The notes: a model not told the origin generated them from the letters alone. A stretch of 64,000 nt of DNA from Bosea sp. 29B (GCF_902506165.1 NZ_LR733817.1:6261262-6325261); one strand, 5' to 3'. Numbered from the stretch's first letter, positions 48,267 through 58,594 are shown. A program made the numbers and translations.

Positions 48267-48288
48267 AATGAGCAATCACTCACTCATT
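48267..48288. promoter_or_regulatory. Probable TetR operator, copy 1 (upstream of the TetR gene)
   Basis: AATGAG at the left and CTCATT at the right form perfect 6-bp arms around a 10-bp spacer (CAATCACTCA). Its first 20 bases match the site at 48915-48934 in all but one position. It lies 16 nt upstream of the TetR start. Confidence 0.75.
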
Positions 48289-48304
48289 CAGATTTGACCC
48301 GTTC

Positions 48305-48874
48305 ATGGCCCGTCCCCTCAGCGAAGCGAAGCGCGAAGCGATCCTGGCCGCTGCCTGCAAGCTGGTGGCCGAGCACGGCACTGGCGCGCCGACCGCGAAG
48401 ATCGCGAAGGAGGCCAGGCTCGCCGAAGGTACGCTCTTCACCTATTTCGCCAACAAGGACGAATTGCTCAACCAGCTCTATCTTGAGCTGAAGACCGATT
48501 TCGCCAGGCTCACCGTGCCCTCCTATCCGAGCAATGGCAGCGTGCGCGACCGGTTCGAGCACTTCTGGAACGGTTTCATCGACTGGGGCGCGAAGCATCC
48601 CGCCAAGCGCAAGGCGCTGCGCCAGCTCGCGGTCTCCGGCCGGATCACCCAGGAGACCCGCGACAAATCCGCCATCGCCTTCGCCGAGATCAGCGCCATG
48701 TTCGAACAGGGGCACCGCGACGGCGTGCTCAAGGACCAGCCGCAGAGCTTCATCGGCGCGGTTCTCGACGCCATCGGCACCATGACGCTCGACCTCATCG
48801 CGCAGGAGCCGAACCGGCACGAGCACTACCGGCGGACCGGCTTTTCGGTGTTCTGGGACGGCATTTCCGCCTGA
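48305..48874 (+). CDS. TetR-family transcriptional regulator
   Basis: A 189-residue repressor. The N-terminal HTH (about 8-55) reads SEAKREAILAAACKLVAEHGTGAPTAKIAKEARLAEGTLFTYFANKDELLNQLY. The rest is an all-helical ligand domain. ATG 48305 is the family-typical start. It is followed 80 nt later by an SDR gene in the same direction, and the same operator-like motif precedes both genes, so it probably represses itself and the SDR gene. Confidence 0.92.
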   Translation: MARPLSEAKREAILAAACKLVAEHGTGAPTAKIAKEARLAEGTLFTYFANKDELLNQLYLELKTDFARLTVPSYPSNGSVRDRFEHFWNGFIDWGAKHPAKRKALRQLAVSGRITQETRDKSAIAFAEISAMFEQGHRDGVLKDQPQSFIGAVLDAIGTMTLDLIAQEPNRHEHYRRTGFSVFWDGISA

Positions 48875-48914
48875 AGGCCAACGACCATCCAGCGCGGCCT
48901 TTTGGCCTCGCTAG

Positions 48915-48934
48915 AATGAGCAAGCACTCACTCA
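48915..48934. promoter_or_regulatory. Probable TetR operator, copy 2 (upstream of the SDR gene)
   Basis: AATGAGCAAGCACTCACTCA matches the first 20 bases of the site at 48267 with one difference (G for T at position 10), although the outer right arm is not completed here. It lies 20 nt upstream of the chosen SDR start, inside an alternative longer frame beginning at ATG 48916. Confidence 0.72.
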
Positions 48935-48954
48935 CAGCCTCGAAAGGACATCTC

Positions 48955-49836
48955 ATGACCAAGACCTGGCTGCTCACCGGCGCCGCCCGCGGCCTCGGCC
49001 GCTCGATCGCTGAAGCCGCCCTCGCCGCCGGCGACAACGTCGTCGCAACCGCACGCGATCCCCACCGCCTCGCCGATCTCGAGGCCCGATATCCCGACAC
49101 GTTGCTCTCCTTCGCGCTCGACGTCACCGACATGGCGGCCGCGCAGGTGGCCGTGACCGTGACGGTCGACACCTTCGGCCGGCTCGATGTGCTCGTGAAC
49201 AATGCCGGCTATGGCCATGCCGTCGCCTTCGAGCAGACCAGCGAGGACAGCTTCCGCGCCCAGATCGAGACCAATTTCTACGGCGTGGTGAACCTCACCC
49301 GCGCCGCGCTGCCGGTGCTGCGGGGCCAGCGCGCCGGCCATATCATCAACATCTCCTCGGTCGGCGGGCGCACCGGCACGCCCGGCCTCAGCGCCTACCA
49401 GTCGGCGAAATGGGCGGTCGGCGGCTTCACCGAGGTGATCGCCAAGGAGGTTGCGCCGTTCGGCGTCAAAATCGTCTCGGTCGAACCCGGCGGCATGCGC
49501 ACCGGCTGGGGCGAGATCGCCCGCGGAAATGCTCCGGCGGTGATGCCGGACTACCAGCCCAGCGTCGGTGCCGTGCTCGACCTGCTCAAGGCCTATGTCG
49601 GCAACGAGATCGGCGATCCCGAGCGGATCGCCGGGATCGTGCTCGACCTCAGCCGGCGCGAAAGCCTGCCGGCCCATCTCGTCCTCGGCAGCGACGCCCT
49701 CTTCGTCCTCGCCCAGGCGGAGGCGCAGCGGCAGAAGGAGTCGGCTGAATGGGCGGAGGTCAGCCGGTCGTCGGACTTCGTGGGGACTGATCTTGTCGCG
49801 GTGCAGAAGCTGCTTGGTGGGGAAGCCAGGGCTTGA
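48955..49836 (+). CDS. Short-chain dehydrogenase/reductase (SDR)
   Basis: A 293-residue NAD(P)-dependent oxidoreductase of the classical SDR family. The cofactor loop is LLTGAARGLGRSIAEAAL, with the conserved NNAG motif (VLVNNAGYGHA). The catalytic serine lies in INISSVGGRTGTPG, and YQSAKWAV gives Tyr and Lys (YxxxK). The start at ATG 48955 is chosen over an in-frame ATG 48916 that lies within the operator-like motif. Substrate unknown. It is likely induced through the upstream TetR. Confidence 0.92.
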   Translation: MTKTWLLTGAARGLGRSIAEAALAAGDNVVATARDPHRLADLEARYPDTLLSFALDVTDMAAAQVAVTVTVDTFGRLDVLVNNAGYGHAVAFEQTSEDSFRAQIETNFYGVVNLTRAALPVLRGQRAGHIINISSVGGRTGTPGLSAYQSAKWAVGGFTEVIAKEVAPFGVKIVSVEPGGMRTGWGEIARGNAPAVMPDYQPSVGAVLDLLKAYVGNEIGDPERIAGIVLDLSRRESLPAHLVLGSDALFVLAQAEAQRQKESAEWAEVSRSSDFVGTDLVAVQKLLGGEARA

Positions 49837-49926
49837 GCAGGACGCGGCCAGCCCTGCTTCGCTGTGGTGCGCTGGCTTGCCCTGGAACTACTGGTCACCC
49901 CGGACAAGCCGCGCAGCGGCGCCGAT

Positions 49927-49977
49927 CCGGGATCCATGCCGGAGCGCTTCCGGCAAAGGTTCAGGCATGGATCCCGG
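49927..49977. repeat. Palindromic intergenic repeat
   Basis: CCGGGATCCATGCC (49927-49940) and GGCATGGATCCCGG (49964-49977) are perfect 14-bp inverted arms around a 23-nt loop. Flanking text continues with CCGGACAAGCC upstream and CCGGCCGGGATGAC downstream, typical of dispersed REP-like units in alphaproteobacteria. Confidence 0.75.
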
Positions 49978-50038
49978 CTCTACGCTTCGCTCCGGCCGGG
50001 ATGACATGCGCTTCTGGCAAGACGCAGTAGGTTCCAAT

Positions 50039-50077
50039 AAAAAACCCGCGCCCCGTTTCCGGAGCGCGGGCCTTTTT
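50039..50077 (-). terminator. Rho-independent terminator, bidirectional, next to ettA
   Basis: CCCGCGC with GCGCGGG is part of an 11-bp-class stem (CCCGCGCCCCG / CGGAGCGCGGG around TTTC). It is flanked by an A-run on the left and TTTTT on the right, so it can act in both directions. On the minus strand it lies just past the ettA stop. Confidence 0.8.
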
Positions 50078-50095
50078 GAATCCTGCGCCAGCAAC

Positions 50096-51748
<1,653 letters not shown>

Positions 51749-51851
51749 GGGGCGTGCGGGCTCCGCTTCGGACTGGGGCGCTGAGGCTTTCGGGAAATGT
51801 GCCGCGTATGTAGCGACCGGCCGCCCTGCCCGCAACCATCATGGCCGCATG

Positions 51852-52742
51852 CTAGCCGGTGAAGATCGGTTTCAGCGCGGCCTTGTTCTCGACGATGAAG
51901 TCGAAGAAGGCAGCGATGCGCGGCGTATGCCTCAGATCGGGATGGACCAGGATGCGCCAGCTCCGGGTGAGTTCCGGGATCGGGCCGAAAATCCGCACCA
52001 GCCCGTCATCGGCATCGCCAAGCGCCGTCGGCAACGGACCAATTCCGACGCCGGACCGGACCGCCGAGACCAGGCCGAGCACGCTGTTGTTGCGCACCGC
52101 GAAATGCGCTCCCGGCGCGACATCGGCGAGCCAGGTCAACATGCGGTGCGAAGCGAGCGCGCTCTCCAGCCCGACCAGAGCATGCCGACCGAGATCGCCC
52201 AGCGTCGCCGGCCGGCCATGGCGTTCGAGATAGTCGGGGCTGGCATAGATCGCCCAGAGCGACTCGGCGATCTTGCGCCCGACCAGCTCGTCATCCGTAT
52301 CGCCGGAACGGAAGGCGATATCCGCCTCGCCCAGCGAGAGATCGAGATAGCGGTCGCTGGTCACGAACTCGACACGCAGCCTCGGATAGCGCGCCTGGAA
52401 GGCGTCGAGCAGCCCCGAGCCGACGATGCGCGGCACCAGCGGCTCCGGGCAGGTCACGCGGACGACGCCGTCGAGATCGCGGGCGGTGTCGTCAAGATGC
52501 TGCTGCAGCTCGGCGACGGCACGCCCTACCTTCTGCGCCATCGGCAGCAGGCTCAGCCCATCCTCCGTCAGGCGATAGCCGGCGGGGTGCCGCACCACCA
52601 GGGCACGACCGATGCGCCGTTCGAGCTCCGCCAATCGCCGCTGCACGGTGGATTGGCTGAGGCCGAGCGATTTTGCCGCCGCGATCATGCTGTGGTGCTC
52701 GGCGACGGCCAGGAAAGGCTTGAGGTCGTCCCAGTCGAACAT
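51852..52742 (-). CDS. LysR-family transcriptional regulator
   Basis: A 296-residue LysR protein: HTH about 3-62 (DDLKPFLAVAEHHSMIAAAKSLGLSQSTVQRRLAELERRIGRALVVRHPAGYRLTEDG) and effector domain from about 88 (DLDGVVRVTCPEPLVPRIVGSGLLDAFQARYPRLRVEF). It is divergent from the cupin gene at 52887, with a 144-nt gap, and probably controls it. Confidence 0.93.
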   Translation of the reverse strand: MFDWDDLKPFLAVAEHHSMIAAAKSLGLSQSTVQRRLAELERRIGRALVVRHPAGYRLTEDGLSLLPMAQKVGRAVAELQQHLDDTARDLDGVVRVTCPEPLVPRIVGSGLLDAFQARYPRLRVEFVTSDRYLDLSLGEADIAFRSGDTDDELVGRKIAESLWAIYASPDYLERHGRPATLGDLGRHALVGLESALASHRMLTWLADVAPGAHFAVRNNSVLGLVSAVRSGVGIGPLPTALGDADDGLVRIFGPIPELTRSWRILVHPDLRHTPRIAAFFDFIVENKAALKPIFTG

Positions 52743-52886
52743 GTCCCCGCCTCGCTTCGGGCGCTGCCTTGGAGACGCAATCCTGCGACCCCCCTCCCGG
52801 AAATCGCGGCTCCCGCGGGTCCCGGCCAGGACCTACCCTCACGGAATGCCGGCAGGATACCAGCCCCGAAACGGAAGGAAAATGCG

Positions 52887-53300
52887 ATGCGCCCGTCGCT
52901 CTATCCGTCAGCCCTCGTCGTCGCGAGCCTCGCCCTTGGACCCAGCGCCAGTGCTCATGACGCGGCCCTGACCAAGCCCAATCTCCTGCTGCGCCAGCTG
53001 GTCGACGCGATGCCGCGCGATGCCTCGCAGGAGATCCGCGTCATGAGCGCGACCTTCCAGCCCGGCAGCAGGACGGTCAGGCACAGCCATCGCTTTCCCG
53101 TGACGGTCTATGTCCTCGAAGGCACGTTCACGCTCGAGCTGAAGGGGCAGCCGCCCTTGGTGGTCAAGGCTGGCGAGGCCTATGTCGAACCGCCGGGCGT
53201 CGAGATGACCGGCTACAATCGCAGCGCCACCGAACTGACCAAGGTGGTGATCTTCTATGTGAGCAGCCGCGACACGCCATTCCTCGACCAGACCGAGTAA
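52887..53300 (+). CDS. Secreted cupin-domain protein
   Basis: A 137-residue protein with a signal peptide (LYPSALVVASLALGPSASAHD, cleavage about residue 23) and a cupin barrel (about 45-125). Motif 1 is RTVRHSHRFPVTVYVLEGTFTLEL and motif 2 GEAYVEPPGVEMTGYN, with His ligands partly replaced in motif 2. ATG 52887 follows GGAAGGAAAATGCG; an ATG at 52882 is out of frame. It is likely periplasmic; function unknown, probably small-molecule related. Confidence 0.85.
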   Translation: MRPSLYPSALVVASLALGPSASAHDAALTKPNLLLRQLVDAMPRDASQEIRVMSATFQPGSRTVRHSHRFPVTVYVLEGTFTLELKGQPPLVVKAGEAYVEPPGVEMTGYNRSATELTKVVIFYVSSRDTPFLDQTE

Positions 53301-53483
53301 GCCCGCTCCCCCGTTCACCTGCGCGGCAGGCGCGCCTTGTTCCCGGCCCTGCCCTTGCCCAAGGCACTGGCGTAGAACGCCGCGGGGAGCTGCTCAGGCA
53401 TCCGTCCTCGATCGCCATCTCCAAGACTGAGCGCAAGCTGTGGATACCCACAGCCGGCGGCACCTTCGCTCACTTGCGATTCA

Positions 53484-53501
53484 ATCATATGATGATATGA
53501 T
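53484..53501. promoter_or_regulatory. Palindromic operator upstream of the GntR/TRAP operon
   Basis: ATCATAT-GATG-ATATGAT: perfect 7-bp arms, 6 nt before the GntR start codon. FadR-type GntR proteins bind short palindromes like this, so autoregulation and repression of the transporter operon are expected. Confidence 0.75.
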
Positions 53502-53507
53502 CTATCT

Positions 53508-54317
53508 ATGGCTCGGCCTTCGAACTTCCATGCGCATCTCGTCGACCGGCTCGGCCGGGAGATCGTCTCCGGGCAGATCGGGCTCGGTGGCACGCTGCCG
53601 CGCGAGGATGAGCTTTGCGCGCATTTCGGCGTCAGCCGCACCGTCATCCGCGAGGCGACCAAGACGCTGCAGGCGCTCGGGCTGATCGTCACCGGGCCGC
53701 GTGTCGGCTCGCGCATCCAGCCGGTCTCGGCCTGGCGGCTGCTCGACCCGCAGGTGATGGGCTGGATGACCGATGCCGACATGGCGAGCGGCTTCCAGCG
53801 CGACTTGCTCGAACTGCGCGGCATGATCGAGCCGACCGCCGCCGGCCTCGCCGCCGAGCGCGGCACCGACGAGCAGATCGCCGAGATCAGCGCGGCCATG
53901 GCGGCGATGACGGCAGCGGGCGACAAGCCCGGCCACCAGACCGCCGACTATCGCTTCCACGAGGCGATCCTGGAGGCCTCCGGCAACCTGCTGCTGATCC
54001 AGCTGAGGCCGATCCTGCAGGCCGTGCTGAAGGCCTCGTTCGGTCTCTCCATGCACGATCTTGAGCGCGCCCGGGCCTCGCTCGCGATCCACCGTGTCGT
54101 CACCGACGCCATCGTCGCCCGCGATCCGGAGGCTGCGCGCAGGACCATGGCGGAACTGATCGCGGTCGCCCGCGCCGACATGGAAAACGCCGCCCGCACC
54201 AAGAGCGAGATGCCCAAACCCGAGGCGACACAGAGCGTCCGGACATCGACAACAACAGACCAACAGGAAACGTCCAATGCTGCGTCACGCCGAAAGGTGG
54301 GTCTTACGCGCGCTTGA
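53508..54317 (+). CDS. FadR-subfamily GntR transcriptional regulator
   Basis: A 269-residue regulator. The winged HTH (about 8-72) reads HLVDRLGREIVSGQIGLGGTLPREDELCAHFGVSRTVIREATKTLQALGLIVTGPRVGSRI. The FCD effector domain (about 90-215) has DLLELRGMIEPTAAGLAAERGT, DYRFHEAILEASGNLLLIQL and HRVVTDAIVARDPEAARRTMAELI, with the metal-binding His pattern of FCD domains. The C-terminal tail after about residue 235 is low complexity and runs 41 nt into dctQ. It heads a catabolic operon for a probable sugar acid. Confidence 0.93.
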   Translation: MARPSNFHAHLVDRLGREIVSGQIGLGGTLPREDELCAHFGVSRTVIREATKTLQALGLIVTGPRVGSRIQPVSAWRLLDPQVMGWMTDADMASGFQRDLLELRGMIEPTAAGLAAERGTDEQIAEISAAMAAMTAAGDKPGHQTADYRFHEAILEASGNLLLIQLRPILQAVLKASFGLSMHDLERARASLAIHRVVTDAIVARDPEAARRTMAELIAVARADMENAARTKSEMPKPEATQSVRTSTTTDQQETSNAASRRKVGLTRA

Positions 54318-54822
54318 GTTCAGCCTCGTCGCCCTGCTCGCCGGCATGGTGGTGATGGTGTTCGGCAATGTCGTGCTGCGCTATCTGTTCAACTCCGGCA
54401 TCGACGTGTCGGAAGAGTTGTCGCGCTATTTCTTCGTCTGGCTGACCTTCATCGGCGCCGTCGTGGTGATGCGCGAGAACGGCCATCTCGGCGTCGACAG
54501 CCTGGTCGGCGCGCTCGGCGACAAGGGCCGGCGCGTCTGCATGATCACCAGCGACGCGATCGTCTTCATCTGCTGCCTGATGCTGCTCGAAGGCACCTGG
54601 AAGCAGCAGGCGATCAATGAGAGCGCCGTCGCCCCGGTCACCGGCATCAGCATGGCCTATGTCTATGGCGTGCTCTATTTCGCCGGCGCCGGCATCGCCC
54701 TGATCACGCTCGGCCGTTTGTTCCGGGCCCTGACCGGCAGGCTCGGCCCCTATGAGCTCGCCGAATTCGCCGGCGACTACAGCGCCAGCCCCTCGCATAA
54801 TCTGAAGGGGCATCTGGAATGA
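54277..54822 (+). CDS. dctQ: TRAP transporter small membrane subunit DctQ
   Basis: A 181-residue inner-membrane protein with four segments. It has FNSGIDVSEELSRYFFVWLTFIGAVVVMRENGHLGVDSLV, the DctQ-type signature, and pairs with DctM. ATG 54277 lies inside the end of the GntR gene (41-nt overlap) but is supported by AGGAAA 7 nt upstream. The stop overlaps dctM by 4 nt. Confidence 0.93.
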   Translation: MLRHAERWVLRALEFSLVALLAGMVVMVFGNVVLRYLFNSGIDVSEELSRYFFVWLTFIGAVVVMRENGHLGVDSLVGALGDKGRRVCMITSDAIVFICCLMLLEGTWKQQAINESAVAPVTGISMAYVYGVLYFAGAGIALITLGRLFRALTGRLGPYELAEFAGDYSASPSHNLKGHLE

Positions 54823-56102
54823 CCGTCGCCGTCTTCCTCGTCTCGCTCTGCGGAGCGATGGCGCTCGGCATGCCGATCGCCTTTTCGCTGATCGTCTGCG
54901 CCGTCGCGCTGATGTTCTGGCTCGGCGTCTACGATACCCAGATCATCGCGCAGAACATGATCATCGGCGCGGATTCCTTCCAGCTCCTCGCTATCCCCTT
55001 CTTCCTGCTCGCCGGCGAATTGATGAATGCCGGCGGCCTCTCGAAGCGCATCGTCAACTTCGCGCTCTCGCTGGTCGGCCATCTCCATGGCGGCCTCGGC
55101 TATGTCGCGATCTTCGCAGCGATCATCATGGCCTCGCTCTCCGGCTCGGCCGCCGCCGATACCGCAGCGCTGGCCTCGATCCTGCTGCCGATGATGCGCA
55201 GCGCCGGCTACGATGTCGGCCGCTCGGCCGGCCTGATCGCGTCCGGCGGCATCATCGCGCCGATCATTCCGCCCTCGATCGGCTTCATCGTCTTCGGCGT
55301 CGCCGCCAACCTGTCGATCACCCGGCTCTTCCTCGCCGGCGTCTTCCCCGGCCTGCTGATCGGCCTCTCGCTGGTCATCGCCTGGTGGATCGTCTCCCGC
55401 CGCGACAAGATCACGGTGCTGCCGCGCAAGACCGGTGCCGAGCGCCTGAAAGCGACCTGGGACGGTTCGCTGGCCCTGCTGATGCCGATCGCGATCCTGG
55501 GCGGCATCCGCTTCGGCATCGTCACGCCGACCGAGGCGGCCGTGGTCGCCACCGTCTATGCGCTGATCGTCGGCATGTTCGTCTACCGCGAGCTGAAGCC
55601 GAGCGACCTCTACCGGGTGACGCTGCTGGCGGCGAAAACCACCAGCGCCGTGATGCTGCTCGTCGCCGCGGCCGTAGTCTCGGCCTGGCTGATCACACAG
55701 GCCAATATCCCGGCCGAGCTGTCGTCGTTGCTCGAACCCTTCATGGGCAACAAGACCGTGCTGATGATCATCATCATGTTGCTTGTCATGGTGGTCGGCA
55801 CCGCGCTCGACTTCACCCCGACCGTGCTGATCCTGACGCCGGTGCTGATGCCGATCGTCAAGCAGGCCGGGATCGACCCGATCTATTTCGGCGTCCTCTT
55901 CATCATCAACAACGCCATCGGCCTGATCACGCCGCCGGTCGGCATCGTGCTCAACGTCGTCTGCGGCGTCGCCCGCGTGCCGATGAGCGCGGTGATGCGT
56001 GGCGTCTGGCCGTTCTTCATCGCCCAGTCGCTCGCGATGTTCCTGCTCGTGCTGTTCCCGCAGCTCGTGATGGTGCCGCTCGCCTGGCTGAGCGGCCGCT
56101 GA
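54819..56102 (+). CDS. dctM: TRAP transporter large membrane subunit DctM
   Basis: A 427-residue, roughly twelve-segment inner-membrane protein that carries the sodium-driven transport. It has GADSFQLLAIPFFLLAGELMNAGGLSKRIVNFALSLVGHLHGGLGYVAIFAAIIMASLSGSAAADTAALASILLPMM, SGGIIAPIIPPSIGFIVFGV, and FGVLFIINNAIGLITPPVGIVLNVVCGVARV, all standard DctM motifs. ATG start overlaps dctQ. Confidence 0.96.
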   Translation: MTVAVFLVSLCGAMALGMPIAFSLIVCAVALMFWLGVYDTQIIAQNMIIGADSFQLLAIPFFLLAGELMNAGGLSKRIVNFALSLVGHLHGGLGYVAIFAAIIMASLSGSAAADTAALASILLPMMRSAGYDVGRSAGLIASGGIIAPIIPPSIGFIVFGVAANLSITRLFLAGVFPGLLIGLSLVIAWWIVSRRDKITVLPRKTGAERLKATWDGSLALLMPIAILGGIRFGIVTPTEAAVVATVYALIVGMFVYRELKPSDLYRVTLLAAKTTSAVMLLVAAAVVSAWLITQANIPAELSSLLEPFMGNKTVLMIIIMLLVMVVGTALDFTPTVLILTPVLMPIVKQAGIDPIYFGVLFIINNAIGLITPPVGIVLNVVCGVARVPMSAVMRGVWPFFIAQSLAMFLLVLFPQLVMVPLAWLSGR

Positions 56103-56157
56103 GACAAAGCCTGCCTGTCGAATATCCAACCAAGAAACCAGTACCAGGGAGTAGATC

Positions 56158-57171
56158 ATGACCAGGACAGCCCGCCTCCTCTCGCTCGTCGCCGGTGTCG
56201 CGCTCGCGGCCTTCGCCGGCACCGCCCAGGCCCAGATCAAGGAGCGCAATATCCGCGTCTCCAACGGCATCAACGAGGATCACCCTGTCGGCAACGGCGT
56301 CGCCAAGATGAAGGCCTGCATGGCCGAGAAGTCCGGCGGCAAGCTCAAGCTCCAGGCCTTCTGGGGCGGCGCGCTCGGCGGCGACCTGCAGGCGACGCAG
56401 GCGCTGCGCGCCGGCACCCAGGAGATGGTGATCACCTCTTCGTCGCCGCTGGTCGGCATCATGCCCGAGCTCGGCGTCTTCGACTTGCCCTTCCTGTTCA
56501 CCGACGAGAAGGAGGCCGATGCGGTGCTCGATGGCGCCTTCGGAAAGTACATCGCCGACAAGCTGCCGGGCTTCGGCGTGGTCAACCTGGCCTATTGGGA
56601 GAACGGCTTCCGCAATCTCACCAATTCGAAGCGCGCCGTGACCAAGGCCGAGGAGATGACCGGCCTCAAGGTCCGCGTCATGCAGAACAACATCTTCCTC
56701 GACAGCTTCAAGACCATGGGCGCCAATGCGACGCCTATGGCCTTCGGCGAGGTCTTCGCCGCGCTGGAGACCCATGCGATCGACGGCCAGGAGAACCCGC
56801 TCGTCACCATCGACACCTCGAAGCTCTATGAGGTGCAGAAGTACCTGACGCTGACCCGGCACGCCTACACGCCGTTCCTGATGCTCTATTCGAAGAAGCT
56901 CTGGGACCAGCTCTCGGCCGAGGAGCAGAAGGTGCTGAGCGACTGCGCCGTCGTCGGCCGCGACGAGGAGCGCAAGGTCTCGCGCGAGCTCAACGACAAG
57001 TCCCTCGTCAATCTCAAGGCCAAGGGCATGCAGGTCAGTGAGGTCAGCGCCGAGGAGCTCGCCAAGATGCGCGACAGCACCCAGGCCGTCTATCAGCGCC
57101 ATCAGGCGACGATCGGCAAGGACACGATCGAGCGCATCCAGGCCGACCTCGCCAAGCTCCGCGGGAAGTAA
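56158..57171 (+). CDS. dctP: TRAP transporter solute-binding protein DctP
   Basis: A 337-residue periplasmic binding protein with a signal peptide (LLSLVAGVALAAFAGTAQAQ, cleavage about residue 24). It has the family segment MTGLKVRVMQNNIFLDSFKTMGANATPMAFGEVFAALETHAIDGQENPLVTIDTSKLYEVQKYLTLTRHAY. The Arg in KVRVMQN is the usual carboxylate-binding residue, so an organic or sugar acid is expected. It follows dctM after 55 nt in the same operon. Confidence 0.94.
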   Translation: MTRTARLLSLVAGVALAAFAGTAQAQIKERNIRVSNGINEDHPVGNGVAKMKACMAEKSGGKLKLQAFWGGALGGDLQATQALRAGTQEMVITSSSPLVGIMPELGVFDLPFLFTDEKEADAVLDGAFGKYIADKLPGFGVVNLAYWENGFRNLTNSKRAVTKAEEMTGLKVRVMQNNIFLDSFKTMGANATPMAFGEVFAALETHAIDGQENPLVTIDTSKLYEVQKYLTLTRHAYTPFLMLYSKKLWDQLSAEEQKVLSDCAVVGRDEERKVSRELNDKSLVNLKAKGMQVSEVSAEELAKMRDSTQAVYQRHQATIGKDTIERIQADLAKLRGK

Positions 57172-57187
57172 GCCAGCCTTCCGACAC

Positions 57188-57269
57188 CGTCATGGTCGGG
57201 CTTGACCCGACCATCTCGGAAACCAGGCCCTCTGGTCATGAGATTCTCGGGTCAACCCCGAGAATGACG
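57188..57269. repeat. Palindromic intergenic repeat related to the core of the 62.7 kb composite
   Basis: The left part, CGTCATGGTCGGGCTTGACC and on to CCAT (57188-57214), and the right part, ATTCTCGGGTCAACCCCGAG to ACG (57243-57269), each form a small hairpin and begin or end with CGTCAT/ATGACG. Its left half is nearly identical to the reverse complement of 62729-62750. Confidence 0.72.
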
Positions 57270-57312
57270 CCTGCCGAGGCCGCCCCTCTCCCCACCAATC
57301 CCCGGACCACCG

Positions 57313-58509
57313 ATGAAGATCACCGCCCTCGAAACCATCCGCCTCGCCGAGTTCGGCAACCTCGTCTGGGTGCGCCTGCACACCGATGACGGGCTCGTCG
57401 GCCTCGGCGAGACCTTTATGGGCGCGGCCGCGGTCGAGGCCTATCTGCACGAGAGCGTCGCGCCCAAGCTGATCGGCCAGGACCCGCTGCAGATCGAGGC
57501 CCGCAACGCCAGCCTGAACAACTATCTCGGCTGGCGCGGCTCAGGCGTCGAGACGCGCGGCAACTCCGCGGTCGACCTCGCCCTCTGGGACATCTACGGC
57601 AAGGCGATCGGCCAGCCGGTCTCGATCGCGCTCGGCGGCCGGACCCGCGACACCATCCGCACCTACAACACCTGCGCGGGCTACAAATACATCCGTGATG
57701 CCCGCGCCCAGAAGGTCGCGAACTGGCATGTCGGCGAGCAGGGCGGCCCCTATGAGGACCTCGAAGGCTTCCTCTACCGGGCCGACGAATTAGCGCATTC
57801 CCTGCTGGAGCAGGGCATCACCGGCATGAAGATCTGGCCGTTCGACATCGCCGCCGAGCGCACTTCCGGCTGGGACATCAGCCCGCAGGAGCTGAACACG
57901 GCGCTGGAGCCCTTCCGCAAGATCAGGAAGGCGGTCGGCGACAAGATGGACATCATGGTCGAGTTCCACTCGCTGTGGAGCCTGCCCATGGCCAAGAAGC
58001 TGGCCGAGCGGCTCGCCGAATTCGACACCTACTGGCACGAGGACCCGTTCCGCCTCGACAACGTCCAGGACCTCGGCGAATACGCCCGCCATTCCAAGGC
58101 CTGGGTCTGCGCCTCCGAGACGCTGGCCTACACCCACTCCTTCCGCGACTATCTCGAGACCAAGGCGGCCGGCGTCGTCATGCTCGATCTGTCCTGGTGC
58201 GGCGGCCTCTCGGAAGCGCGCAAGATCGCCGGCATGGCCGAGGCCTGGCACACCCCGGTCGCGCCGCATGACTGCACCGGCCCGGTGGTCTACGCGGCGT
58301 CCTGTCATTTCTCGCTGCACGCCCGCAACGCGCTGATCCAGGAATCGGTGCGCGCCTTCTACACCGGCTGGTACACCGAGCTCGTCACCGAGCTGCCGGT
58401 AACGAAGGACGGCATGATCACCGTCTCGGAAGCGCCGGGCCTCGGCCTCGAACTGCTGCCGGGGCTGGAGAAGCGCGCCGACGCGATCGTGCGGGTCAGC
58501 AAGGCCTGA
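57313..58509 (+). CDS. Enolase-superfamily (mandelate racemase/muconate lactonizing) protein, probable sugar-acid dehydratase
   Basis: A 398-residue barrel enzyme: N-terminal capping domain (IRLAEFGNLVWVRLHTDDGLVGLGETFMG, NSAVDLALWDIYGKAIGQPVSIALGG) and C-terminal barrel. Metal ligands E217 (VEFH), E243 (HEDPF) and E269 (ASET) are present, and H319 (APHDCTG) can act as base. The usual KxK motif has K173 but Trp at the second Lys position (MKIWPFD), which is typical of some dehydratase groups rather than mandelate racemase itself. The TRAP operon context suggests an acid sugar substrate; no specific one can be named. Confidence 0.9.
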   Translation: MKITALETIRLAEFGNLVWVRLHTDDGLVGLGETFMGAAAVEAYLHESVAPKLIGQDPLQIEARNASLNNYLGWRGSGVETRGNSAVDLALWDIYGKAIGQPVSIALGGRTRDTIRTYNTCAGYKYIRDARAQKVANWHVGEQGGPYEDLEGFLYRADELAHSLLEQGITGMKIWPFDIAAERTSGWDISPQELNTALEPFRKIRKAVGDKMDIMVEFHSLWSLPMAKKLAERLAEFDTYWHEDPFRLDNVQDLGEYARHSKAWVCASETLAYTHSFRDYLETKAAGVVMLDLSWCGGLSEARKIAGMAEAWHTPVAPHDCTGPVVYAASCHFSLHARNALIQESVRAFYTGWYTELVTELPVTKDGMITVSEAPGLGLELLPGLEKRADAIVRVSKA

Positions 58510-58526
58510 CGCTTCACAAACCCGCC

Positions 58527-58552
58527 AGCCGGCTTTTCGTGGTCCGGCTTTT
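58527..58552 (+). terminator. Possible terminator after the enolase-superfamily gene
   Basis: AGCCGG (58527-58532) pairs with CCGGCT (58544-58549), followed by TTT. An outer CCCGC/GCGGG pair could extend the structure. It would partly separate the downstream MBL gene. Confidence 0.5.
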
Positions 58553-58594
58553 GCGGGAAGCTCCTCACGGCACTGAGATCGTGGGGAGCCCGCT

